DNA of 64,000 nucleotides from Actinomycetes bacterium (lineage in GTDB: Bacteria > Actinomycetota > Acidimicrobiia > Acidimicrobiales > Ilumatobacteraceae): assembly GCA_025359865.1 (NCBI GenBank), contig JANYDH010000208.1, forward strand, positions 1 to 64,000, written 5' to 3'. The stretch's first letter is position 1; each line of letters opens with the position of its first letter. Position numbers and translations under genes: made by a program. Shown here piece after piece: positions 9,309 through 17,599 of this stretch. A model generated the notes under the pieces. The model was given only the letters and a program-made list of their open reading frames with translations, was not told the origin of the DNA and did not search any database.

Positions 9309-10930
9309 GCAGCGATCTCACTGCAACGGATTCACGCGACCGGCTCGCTGCAGTCCTTGTGGTATTGGTGCTCGCCGGGGTCTATTGGACCACGATGGGT
9401 GGCCACACGACATCGGTAGATGGCGAGTTGTATTTACTCGATGTCCGATCATTCGTTCACCACACAACAGTGCTGTCTCCGACCCCCGGCCTCAACAGCG
9501 TGGTGAACCTAGCGGTGGTCAACAAGAACGGTGACACCACCACCCACGCGCCGCTGGGTCTCACGTTGCTCCTCCTGCCTGGATTCGTCGTTGGTCGATT
9601 GGCATCGTTGGTGTTTGCACAGGAAGACCGAGAGGAGGTCACCCGCCTGATCTTTCTCGCAGCGAACCCCTTGATCACCGCGCTCACGGGTGGGCTATTG
9701 GTCCTTTTGTGTCGCGCTCTTGGAGCCTCACTGCGGTCGGCAGCGACTCTCGCGATGGTGTTTGGTCTTTGCACGTGGGCGTGGGCACATGGCAACAGTG
9801 ACTTCAGCGAACCTGCGACGGCACTGATGATGACCTGGGCGAGCCTCGCTTCCGTGAAGTGGTGGGCTGGTCCGACCCTCCGGCGTGCGGCGGTGGTCGG
9901 GTTCCTCGCCGGGGCAGTCGTTCTCACTCGGGCGAGCACGGTGTTGTTCGTGCCGATCTTCCTCATCGCGGGACTCGCTGCCAATCGACAGCACACAGCA
10001 CCGGGGCGCGGACGTCAACTTGTTGCCTTCATGCTCGCAGGATTCGTGCCTGCCGCTGTCTTTATAGCGAACTCAGTGATCAGATTTGGTACACCGTTCA
10101 CCACCGGCTATCGCAAGTTCTTGTTCAACGCGCCGCTCTACGAGGGGTTGTTCGGACTCTTCCTGAGCCCCGGAAAGGGCCTGTTCTGGTACGCCCCGAT
10201 CTGTGTGGTGGCGATGTTTGGCCTCCGCCGGTCATACATCGCTCGTCGGAGGTACGCCGTGTTCGTCGGGGCCGTGATGATGGTGCACCTGGCCGTCGTG
10301 GCTCGAGTCGAGTTCTGGCACGGTGATTTCGCATACGGGCCTCGCTACCTCATCCCGATGCTGCCGATCCTCATCGCTCTGATCGCACCGATCATCGACA
10401 CGGGCCGCGAATGGATGCTCGGAGTCAAAGTCGCAGCCCTCGTCGGGTTCGTTGTACCAGGTCTTCTCGGCAGTCTGATGTACTTCAACGCTGTCTACTG
10501 GCACAACGAGCCACATGTTGCCCGTGATATCGAGGTCGTCTCGCCGACGACGACTCAATTCTTCAGGGCATGGGACTTCCAGCCGCGCTCGTCGCCACTC
10601 ATCCTGCAGATACGAAGCCTGCCTGACCTTTTCCGAAACACCGTCGACCGCGTCGTTGGTGACGAAGGTGGAATCACGCCGATACCCGAAGCGTACGAGG
10701 ACAGAATCCATTGGTATGCTAGGGCGATCGAGCTTGATACGTGGTGGGCGTGGTGGTCTGCCAGGGATGGACCTGCTGCCGCTTACCTGTTGCTGCTCGC
10801 CCCTCTCGGCGCTTTCGTCGTGGCAGCCCGCATACTTCGTCGGCTGCGTGTCGTTGATAGTTGCGACCAAACAGTCGGTGCGAGCCCGCACGATTCGCCC
10901 TCGGCACGCCCACTCGAGGAGCACGCATGA
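9305..10930 (+). CDS. Polytopic membrane glycosyltransferase-like protein (GT-C superfamily)
   Basis: A 541-residue integral membrane protein starting at ATG 9305 (ATGA overlap). The first membrane segment (LAAVLVVLVLAGVYWTTM) is followed by a loop containing TTSVDGELYLLDVRSF, where the D-x-E pair fits a GT-C catalytic loop. About ten more hydrophobic helices follow, including FVPAAVFIANSVIRFG and YGPRYLIPMLPILIALIAP; the PRYLxPxLP block is common in actinobacterial polyprenyl-P-sugar glycosyltransferases. Probably transfers a lipid-linked sugar outside the membrane. It differs from the GT-C-like protein at 595-2490 in length and motifs. Confidence 0.65.
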   Translation: MSSDLTATDSRDRLAAVLVVLVLAGVYWTTMGGHTTSVDGELYLLDVRSFVHHTTVLSPTPGLNSVVNLAVVNKNGDTTTHAPLGLTLLLLPGFVVGRLASLVFAQEDREEVTRLIFLAANPLITALTGGLLVLLCRALGASLRSAATLAMVFGLCTWAWAHGNSDFSEPATALMMTWASLASVKWWAGPTLRRAAVVGFLAGAVVLTRASTVLFVPIFLIAGLAANRQHTAPGRGRQLVAFMLAGFVPAAVFIANSVIRFGTPFTTGYRKFLFNAPLYEGLFGLFLSPGKGLFWYAPICVVAMFGLRRSYIARRRYAVFVGAVMMVHLAVVARVEFWHGDFAYGPRYLIPMLPILIALIAPIIDTGREWMLGVKVAALVGFVVPGLLGSLMYFNAVYWHNEPHVARDIEVVSPTTTQFFRAWDFQPRSSPLILQIRSLPDLFRNTVDRVVGDEGGITPIPEAYEDRIHWYARAIELDTWWAWWSARDGPAAAYLLLLAPLGAFVVAARILRRLRVVDSCDQTVGASPHDSPSARPLEEHA

Positions 10931-12144
10931 CGGCTTTCGACGAGGCGACGACCAGAGCCAAACTTCCGCTGGTCAGCATTGTCACGCCTTCGTTGAACCA
11001 AGGCGCCTTCATTCGGGAGACGATCGAGAGCGTTTTGGCGCAAACCTATCCCAACATCGAGTACATCGTCATGGACGCAGGTTCTACTGATGAGACCCAC
11101 GCTGTTGCAGCGGAGTACGAGGGTCGCGTGTGCTACATCTCGGAACCCGACCGTGGCCAGTCGCACGCCATCAACAAGGGGTGGCGGATGGCGAACGGTG
11201 ATATTTTGTCATGGCTATGCGCGGACGACGTTCTGTTGCCGGGGGCCGTTCAGGCCATCGTCGACGAGTTCATCATCCATCCGTCAGCGACGTTCGTTTT
11301 TGGACGCTGCGAGATGGTCAATCGCCAAGGCAACCATATCGGCACCACCTTCGCCTATCGACCTGACACCTGGCAATTGATCCACGGCTTCGATTACGTA
11401 CCGCAGGCCGCCGCATTCGCGAGACGAGAAGCGATCGAGGCCGTCGGCCTTGTAGACGAATCGCTGCACTTCGGGATGGATTGGGATCTGTTCATTCGCC
11501 TCTCGCTCCTCGGCCCCGTGATCTCGATCGATCAAGTGCTCGCGAAAGCTCGCGTCTATGCCGAGACGAAGACGTCCTCGGGTGGCCTTCGTCGTTGGCG
11601 CGAACTGGTCGGGATCATGAGACGTCACGGTGAGAAGAGGTACCCGCCTGCGTACGTCCTGTACGGAGCCGAAACGTTGCGCGACTCGCTTCTCCGCACC
11701 AACCAACCGACGCCGACCTGGCGGTCCCGTATCCGCAATGTGGTCTGGCCGCTGCTTAACAGTTCGTTCGAGAGGGTGCGGATCGCCGCGTTGACCAAGG
11801 GGGTCCAAGGTTGGTTCGATGACAATTGGGCTGGGCCCAGCGTGACCAGACACTTTTATGGAGGCGGCGAAGCACTGGTCATCCGTGGCCGGCTCCCGCC
11901 TGCGAGCGAATGTCCGAAGCTGCACGGTCAGCGGCTGACGGTGCTGTGCAACGGACGGGTGCTCTCGGGTTGCGACGTCGTTCCGGGCTCCTTCACGTTG
12001 AATCTTCCCATACCGGCGGATGAGGTCAAAGGACCGATCGAGATTAAACTACGCGCGGCGAGGTCCTTCGTGCCGAAGAGTTCGGGTATGAACGGTGACA
12101 TACGGAGACTCGCTTACTACATTGACGAACTGGCAATCCAGTAG
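10927..12144 (+). CDS. Family 2 glycosyltransferase
   Basis: 405 residues from ATG 10927 (ATGA overlap with the membrane protein). LVSIVTPSLNQGAFIRETIESVL, MDAGSTDET, HAINKGWRMANGDILSWLCADD and GMDWDLFIRLS form a textbook GT-A inverting transferase of the WcaA/SpsA type with its D-x-D at ADD. A ~130-residue C-terminal extension (from about residue 275) contains LTVLCNGRVLSGCDVVPGSFTLNLPIP, which looks beta-rich and may bind carbohydrate. Last gene of the 2943-12144 operon; a strong hairpin follows within 35 bases. Confidence 0.85.
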   Translation: MTAFDEATTRAKLPLVSIVTPSLNQGAFIRETIESVLAQTYPNIEYIVMDAGSTDETHAVAAEYEGRVCYISEPDRGQSHAINKGWRMANGDILSWLCADDVLLPGAVQAIVDEFIIHPSATFVFGRCEMVNRQGNHIGTTFAYRPDTWQLIHGFDYVPQAAAFARREAIEAVGLVDESLHFGMDWDLFIRLSLLGPVISIDQVLAKARVYAETKTSSGGLRRWRELVGIMRRHGEKRYPPAYVLYGAETLRDSLLRTNQPTPTWRSRIRNVVWPLLNSSFERVRIAALTKGVQGWFDDNWAGPSVTRHFYGGGEALVIRGRLPPASECPKLHGQRLTVLCNGRVLSGCDVVPGSFTLNLPIPADEVKGPIEIKLRAARSFVPKSSGMNGDIRRLAYYIDELAIQ

Positions 12145-12177
12145 CAACGATGATGTAATAGTCATGAGGTCTGGTCT

Positions 12178-12235
12178 GAGAGGTGACATGCGTCACCTCT
12201 CGCTCCTGCGCGATGAACTCGTTCTTGTCGAGTTC
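12178..12235 (+). terminator. Two hairpins after the polysaccharide operon
   Basis: A perfect 10-bp stem GAGAGGTGAC/GTCACCTCTC with loop ATGC spans 12178-12201. A second stem GAACTCG/CGAGTTC with a 7-nt loop spans 12215-12235. No U-run follows either, so this is either a non-canonical terminator or an operator for the next gene. Position after the stop at 12144 favours a terminator. Confidence 0.55.
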
Positions 12236-12282
12236 GTGAACCCCTGGTCACACCATCACCCTGCGTAGGTACCCTGCCGGCC

Positions 12283-13296
12283 ATGGACATGTGCTGCACG
12301 ATAGCTACGCGCAACTACTTGCCGTTCGCTCTGGCATTGGCCCGCTCGGTTCGTCTTCACAATCCGCAACTTGCACTGTACGTGCTGGTCGTCGATGCCG
12401 CGATTACCGAGACGGACCGTGACACGTTCGAGGATGTGACCCTGCTGGGGTGCGCCGACATCGGTATCGATCGTGTCGAGTTTCGGCGCAGGGGAGCAAT
12501 GTTCGGCCCCAGGGGTTTGAGTTGCTCGCTCAAGGCCCCGCTGATGAAGCATCTGGTTCAAGAGCCTGGCTCGGTTGTGCTGTTCCTCGATGCCGACGGT
12601 CTCGTTTTCGGTGATCTGTCGCCGATCTTTGATCTTGCCCGCTGCGAAGGCCTCGTACTGTCGCCTCACCTTCACGATCCGATCGATCGTCGAACGGCGG
12701 GCTACGAACTGGAGGAGACATTTCTGAAGTTCGGGGTGTTCAACACCGGTCTACTCGCCGCGACAAACGAGGCGTCAGCGTTCATCGAGTGGTGGACGGA
12801 ACGCACATCTCGTCGGTGTATCGAGGCTCCCGAGATGGGCTACATCGTAGACCAGAACTGGGCCTCCCTCGCTCCGGCGTTGTTCCACGTTGCTGTTCTC
12901 CGGCACCGGGGCACGAACGTGATGTGGTGGAATCTCTATGACCGCGACGTCGAGTGGACCGCCGGCACGCCTTCGATCTCCGGAGTACCGCTCATCCATT
13001 TCCACTTCGCGGGATTCGATTTCGGCGACCAGGTCACGCTTGGCGCCGCCAACAACGCATGGAGGGCGAACTTCCCAGGCTTCGACGAAAAGCCGGGCGC
13101 GCTGCGTGTCTGCGAGATCTACGCAAACCGGTTGAAGGCGGCAGGGCTACTCAATCCTGGGAGGGACTTGCCGTCATTCGTCCGCCTGCCCGACGGGTCA
13201 TTGTTCAGTGACGAGCAGCGGACTGTCTACCGTGAACTCGTTGAGTGGGCAGAGATCAACGGACTCGAGGAACCGACGAACCCCTTTGATGAGTGA
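12283..13296 (+). CDS. GT8-like nucleotide-diphospho-sugar transferase
   Basis: A 337-residue GT-A protein. The N-terminus MDMCCTIATRNYLPFALALARSV and the DxD block VLFLDADGLVFGDL (Asp103, Asp105) resemble GT8/glycogenin-like retaining transferases. FGVFNTGLLAA and DQNWASLAPALF match the acceptor-side motifs, and HFHFAGF the late histidine of the fold. It stands alone after the hairpins at 12178, so it probably has its own promoter in 12202-12282. The sugar is unknown. Confidence 0.75.
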   Translation: MDMCCTIATRNYLPFALALARSVRLHNPQLALYVLVVDAAITETDRDTFEDVTLLGCADIGIDRVEFRRRGAMFGPRGLSCSLKAPLMKHLVQEPGSVVLFLDADGLVFGDLSPIFDLARCEGLVLSPHLHDPIDRRTAGYELEETFLKFGVFNTGLLAATNEASAFIEWWTERTSRRCIEAPEMGYIVDQNWASLAPALFHVAVLRHRGTNVMWWNLYDRDVEWTAGTPSISGVPLIHFHFAGFDFGDQVTLGAANNAWRANFPGFDEKPGALRVCEIYANRLKAAGLLNPGRDLPSFVRLPDGSLFSDEQRTVYRELVEWAEINGLEEPTNPFDE

Positions 13297-13803
13297 CGGC
13301 TCCGCGTTACTCGCAGCGGGCGACGCGGGTGGCAGTTTGGAAGGTATCGACACCGTTCGGTCCTGAAATGCTCCGGATATCTTCTTCATTGTGCGGCTGC
13401 TGCCGTCAGTTGCAACAATGCAACACCGCCCGAGAACAACTACCGAGCTAGCAGCTCCTCCCGGTACGGAGCGCACTGCATCGGCTTCGAGAACGAGATC
13501 GCAGCCAGAAGGTAGATCGACAGACAAACGGGTCAATCGCCGAGCACTCCAGAGGCCATAGCCGTCGGGCATCCACCAGCCCTCGCCCGCGATGATGCCG
13601 CTAGCGTTGCCGGCGCACGAGATGGGTTGGGGCTGCGCTCGTGCGGGCAGGCCCGAGTGTCTCGGTTGCGCAGGCGGAACCGGTGAGGTGCACGGCAGCC
13701 AACGTAGGCGGGCCGCACGGTCGTTTCAACTCTGCGGCGATTTCACGCGTTCCGAGGCGGCAAGGTGTGGGCACCTGCGCACAAAAGCTGGAAGACTGCT
13801 CTG
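13297..13803. other. Intergenic region, no gene recognised
   Basis: About 500 bases with only low-quality open frames on both strands. A leftward frame (13198-13572) overlaps the GT8-like gene end and reads as a possible decayed coding stretch, but I recognise no family. A GGAAGA at 13790-13795 is the likely ribosome-binding site of the next gene. Confidence 0.5.
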
Positions 13804-14949
13804 ATGACGTCGTTCTCCGGTCGCAGGGCGAGCGAGTCTTCTCTGACAATCGGCCTCTACAACGGCTGGTTCGGGCGATCGCGTGGTGGCGGCGAGATGA
13901 AGTTACTCGCATTGGCGTCTCACCTGACGAGCCGGTTCAGGGTGATGGTGATCTCAGATCAGGAAATCGACCTACGCGCGGAAGCGGAGTATTACGGCAT
14001 CGATCCTTCGGGGATCGACTACTCGTTCTTAGGTTTGCCTTCTGCCAGGGGCGTTGAGCGTGAAGCTGACGAACGTCGCCGAACGCTGCTGGGAATGCTC
14101 GATCTCGACGTCTTCGTGAACATGTCGCACGCAAGCACGATTCTCAGCCCTGTCGAGCGGGCCGTGTATATGTGCATGTTCCCCCACGAACTCGATGTCG
14201 ACGAGCCCGCGTGGCTATCCAGCTACGGTGCGGTCACTGCGAATTCGAAGTACACAGCGAAATGGATCGAACGGCGGTGGGCCCGTCGAACCCCAGTGGT
14301 GTACAGCGCCGCTGTCCCCATTCCGGATGGCGGCGCGGCAAAGGAACGAGTGATCCTCAACGTCGGCAGGCTCATGCCACTCAAGCGTCAAGATCGCCTC
14401 GTCGAGGCATTCGCTCGCGCCGACCGTCTTCTTGCCGATGGCTGGCAACTCCATGTGGTCGGCAGCCCGGACCCGTTCGAGAACGAGTATCTGTCGTCGC
14501 TCCGGGAGCTCTGCTCAGACCTGCCCGTGCACCTCCACATCGCTGCCCCTCGTGAGCTTCTCATCCAATTGTATGGTCGGTCGTCCATCTACTGGCATGC
14601 GATGGGGTTTGGATTGGACGCGGAGGTGTACCCGGGCGAACAAGAACACCTCGGGCTGACGACGATCGAGGCGATGTCGGCGGCCTGCGTCCCGATCGTT
14701 GTGGATTCGGGTGGCCAGCGCGAGACCGTGATACACGGAGTGAACGGCTTCCGGTGGAGGTCGCTCGATGAATTGATCGAGCAGACCGAACGCGTCGCCT
14801 TCGATCACTCGCTCCGGACGAGGCTGAGTGAACGGGCGGTGGTCGAGGCCCGACGGTTCAGCAGTGAAGTATTCTTGGCTCGTACCACGGCGGTCATCGA
14901 GGCAGTTATCGAGGCGTCGCCGTCGACCGTGCTCGATCATCGTTGGTGA
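13804..14949 (+). CDS. Family 4 glycosyltransferase
   Basis: 381 residues from ATG 13804, chosen because GGAAGA lies eight bases upstream; an in-frame ATG at 13765 is the alternative. The N-terminal half opens TIGLYNGWFGRSRGGGEMKLLALA, a GT-B acceptor domain. The C-terminal half has VILNVGRLMPLKRQDRLVEAFARAD and the donor block EQEHLGLTTIEAMSAACVPIVVDSGGQRE with the EX7E glutamates of the GT4 family. Cytosolic; probably a retaining transferase of the surface glycan. Monocistronic by position. Confidence 0.85.
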   Translation: MTSFSGRRASESSLTIGLYNGWFGRSRGGGEMKLLALASHLTSRFRVMVISDQEIDLRAEAEYYGIDPSGIDYSFLGLPSARGVEREADERRRTLLGMLDLDVFVNMSHASTILSPVERAVYMCMFPHELDVDEPAWLSSYGAVTANSKYTAKWIERRWARRTPVVYSAAVPIPDGGAAKERVILNVGRLMPLKRQDRLVEAFARADRLLADGWQLHVVGSPDPFENEYLSSLRELCSDLPVHLHIAAPRELLIQLYGRSSIYWHAMGFGLDAEVYPGEQEHLGLTTIEAMSAACVPIVVDSGGQRETVIHGVNGFRWRSLDELIEQTERVAFDHSLRTRLSERAVVEARRFSSEVFLARTTAVIEAVIEASPSTVLDHRW

Positions 14950-15176
14950 GAAGCGTTGCGCGCGAGTCGACGCTGCAATAGAGAGTCGTCAGCACCTTCT
15001 TGAGATTCAGTACTCGCGCACGCCCCAGGGCACGGCGTCGTAGCCACGAGGCTTGATGCCTATCCCTGAATCAGTCATCGAGATACCAGGGTGCCCGACC
15101 AGGAGCTACCGTCCATGCGTGCGAGGCTAGCGAGATCGCCGGTACCTGTTGACTTCGCTACTTTGGGCCGCGATTG

Positions 15177-15228
15177 CGTTCTCTTCACGAGATGAACGGA
15201 ACGTGTTGTTCTCTTCGTGATGAGAACG
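15177..15228. repeat. Palindromic element family 2, copy 1
   Basis: Arms CGTTCTCTTCACGA and TCGTGATGAGAACG (14 bp, one mismatch) flank a 24-base centre that itself folds (GAACG...). It lies in the gap between two convergent genes (ends 14949 and 15281), a terminator position. A second copy with perfect arms is at 20836-20887. Confidence 0.75.
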
Positions 15229-15280
15229 AGGTGTTGACCCACACGATCGGTTGACGAGGCGGGGCGGGGCGGGTCAACGG

Positions 15281-17230
15281 TCAGTCTTCGCGCGGGCCCC
15301 AGGGCAGGGTCGGATAGCGCTCGCGGATTGCATCGATGGCGTCGTCGGTGGCCAGGTTGGTGAGGGCGATCATCGAACTCGGCTGCACCCGGTAGCGGCC
15401 GAGCATCTGGGTCACCAGTCGGGCGTGACCGCCACTCACGGCGAGCCGTAGCCACAGATCCCAATCCTCCCAGCCGTAGACGTGCTCGTCGTCGTCCCGG
15501 TAGCCGCCGAGCCGCTCCCATGTCTCCTTGCGCCACATCGCTTGGGCATCGATGTAGTTGGCACGACACAGCCGCGCCACATCCCAACCGATTGCGCTTC
15601 GAACGTTGCGTTGTACGCCGAAGTCTTCGAGCATCGCGTACGTGGCGGCAGCACCAGGGTCGTCGCCCAGCGCGTCGGCGAGCCGCCGTAGGCATGTCGG
15701 GTAGATGTGGTTGTCGGCATCCATCACCATCACCAGGTCGGCGCGTGCCGCGGCGAAGCCGGTGTTGCGTGCCGCTGCCAGACCCTCGTTGGCGTCTTTG
15801 GCCAGGAGCAGCATCGGGATCTTTGGATGCGTGTCGATGAAGTCGTGCACGATCTGGCGACTGTGATCGGTGGCGTGATCTTCGACGACGATCACCTCGA
15901 ACGCGATGTCCTCACTCGCAGCGATGCTGTCGAGTGTCTCGGCCACCACGTCGGCGTAGTTGTAGACCGTGACGACCACGCTGACCTCGGGTTCGGCGTG
16001 TGTTGATTGTTCCACTTGATCGTAGGCTCGTGTCGCCCGGCGGATGGTGTGCTGTTCGGTGCCGTGATCGAGCAGGCAGGCGGTGGCATCCAGCCGGCGC
16101 AGAGCAGCGTTCGCGGCGAGGGCGATCCGCTTCGCTTCGACCTGGACTGCGCGGTACGGGCGGAAGGCGCCGAGCCGCACCGGCGGAGGAACCTTCGATG
16201 CGCCAAGCCGCCACAGACCCTTCGTCGGATGACTCGACGTGACATGGTCGCTGAGCCGTGGCAGCACTTCGGTCTCGATGCGGTCGAGTAATGGGCCGAG
16301 CGCGTGGTGTAGGCCGAGCGGCCCGGTGACGGCCTGGTACGCCGCGTCGGCGATGGAGGCGACACGGGTGGGGTCGGCGAGCAGTTCGTCGATCACGTCG
16401 CCGAGCTCGTCTGCGGGAGCCTGGACGAAATGCACGCCGGGCACCAACGGCTCGAATCCCTCCGACGGCTCGGTCACGACAACGCACCGATTGGCCATTG
16501 CTTCGACCATCCGGGCCCACTCGAAGTACGGCGGCGGGGTGACTCCAGCAGGCAGGTGGACCCTCCGGTCGCGGTGTAGATTCAGCAGTAACGTGGACGA
16601 GGCGAGTAACTGGTACTTGTCGTCGCCGAACACGAGACCGGGTACACCGTCGCGCGATGGCTTCTCGAACCGGAACAGACGCAGGTCGGCATTCCGCCGA
16701 TGCAGATGCGGAGCGAGGTCGGCGAGCATCGCACCACGGCGATCATCGAGGCCGCCCATGAACAGCACGTCGACGGGACGTCTACCGGTCGGCTCGCCCG
16801 CCACCATCGACGGCACCGCACCGAGTTGCAGATGCGCGGCATCGACGCCCACTTCCCGGAGCGCGGAAACACCGTGCGGGTTGATGTCGAGTGTGAACAG
16901 CCCGCGGCGGCATGTATCGACCGAAAGGTGAAACCATGGGGTGCCCGGCTGTTCGGTGCAGACCGCAACGCTGGCGGCGGCCGCACGTTGCAGATCAGCA
17001 GTGGGTGCATCGAACAGTTCGAAGTACTCGTGTGGGGCAACGACCAGATTGATCGAACCGTCCGTGGTGGGGAGGCGGTCGGTGACGAGCACGGCCGCTC
17101 GCCCGGACTGCTGCGCCGCTTCGACCAACCAGCAGCCGATGTCGTCGAAGAACTGGTTCCCGGTCGGGGCGACGAACACCCGCACCGGCGCGGGCGCACG
17201 GCTCGGTGCGGCTGGGACCGTGGCCGTCAT
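15281..17230 (-). CDS. Two-domain GT-B + GT2 glycosyltransferase
   Basis: A 649-residue fusion. Residues ~15-330 are a GT-B-like (CgeB/Glyco_trans_1_2) module: VRVFVAPTGNQFFDDIGCWL, TEQPGTPWF, and EWARMVEAMANRCVVVTEPSEGFEPLVPG. Residues ~420-649 are a GT2 domain: SVVVTVYNYADVVAETLDS, ARNTGFAAARADLVMVMDADN, YGWEDWDLWLRLA. The start overlaps the end of the coiled-coil gene 17227-17565. The protein at 35726-37702 is a full-length homologue with the same domain order and PGT, EWAR and WED motifs. Two activities in one chain suggest sequential addition of two sugars, which is inference. Confidence 0.83.
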   Translation of the reverse strand: MTATVPAAPSRAPAPVRVFVAPTGNQFFDDIGCWLVEAAQQSGRAAVLVTDRLPTTDGSINLVVAPHEYFELFDAPTADLQRAAAASVAVCTEQPGTPWFHLSVDTCRRGLFTLDINPHGVSALREVGVDAAHLQLGAVPSMVAGEPTGRRPVDVLFMGGLDDRRGAMLADLAPHLHRRNADLRLFRFEKPSRDGVPGLVFGDDKYQLLASSTLLLNLHRDRRVHLPAGVTPPPYFEWARMVEAMANRCVVVTEPSEGFEPLVPGVHFVQAPADELGDVIDELLADPTRVASIADAAYQAVTGPLGLHHALGPLLDRIETEVLPRLSDHVTSSHPTKGLWRLGASKVPPPVRLGAFRPYRAVQVEAKRIALAANAALRRLDATACLLDHGTEQHTIRRATRAYDQVEQSTHAEPEVSVVVTVYNYADVVAETLDSIAASEDIAFEVIVVEDHATDHSRQIVHDFIDTHPKIPMLLLAKDANEGLAAARNTGFAAARADLVMVMDADNHIYPTCLRRLADALGDDPGAAATYAMLEDFGVQRNVRSAIGWDVARLCRANYIDAQAMWRKETWERLGGYRDDDEHVYGWEDWDLWLRLAVSGGHARLVTQMLGRYRVQPSSMIALTNLATDDAIDAIRERYPTLPWGPRED

Positions 17231-17565
17231 GTGCGGCGCAGCAGCATCCGGGCTGCCTTGCGCGGGGCCCGCCCGAGTTTGCGGACAGCGCGTCCGAACA
17301 CCCCGCGCTTGTCGGGGTGATGGCGCGCATCGTGCAGCATCTGGTGGACGAGAGCGTGGCGGCTCATCGCCGTGGGCAGCGCTTCGGCCAGGGAGCGAAC
17401 CTCGGCGCGCCGTTCGATCGCCTCGGTACGGAGTTCGGCGATCGTCGCCTGCGCCGCGTCGACCCGTCGCCTCAGTTCAGCGTTCTCCTCGGCTAAGCGA
17501 ACGAGTTCACCAGCCGGGCTGTCGGTGACCGATGCGGCCTTGTCGGCTGCGGCGTTGTCGGACAT
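17227..17565 (-). CDS. Small coiled-coil protein with basic tail, GT-associated
   Basis: 112 residues. Residues ~20-65 are heptads (LVRLAEENAELRRRVDAAQATIAELR) predicted to be coiled coil. The C-terminal ~30 residues, RAVRKLGRAPRKAARMLLRRT, are strongly basic and amphipathic. It is the first gene of a two-gene leftward operon with the fusion glycosyltransferase, overlapping by 4 nt. Its ATG (17565) is almost back-to-back with the divergent gene at 17600, so the promoters must overlap coding DNA. Same type as the proteins at 7880, 23443, 23712 and 37690. Confidence 0.7.
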   Translation of the reverse strand: MSDNAAADKAASVTDSPAGELVRLAEENAELRRRVDAAQATIAELRTEAIERRAEVRSLAEALPTAMSRHALVHQMLHDARHHPDKRGVFGRAVRKLGRAPRKAARMLLRRT

Positions 17566-17599
17566 TGTGATAAAGATACGGCCGGATGAGGAGCAGGCG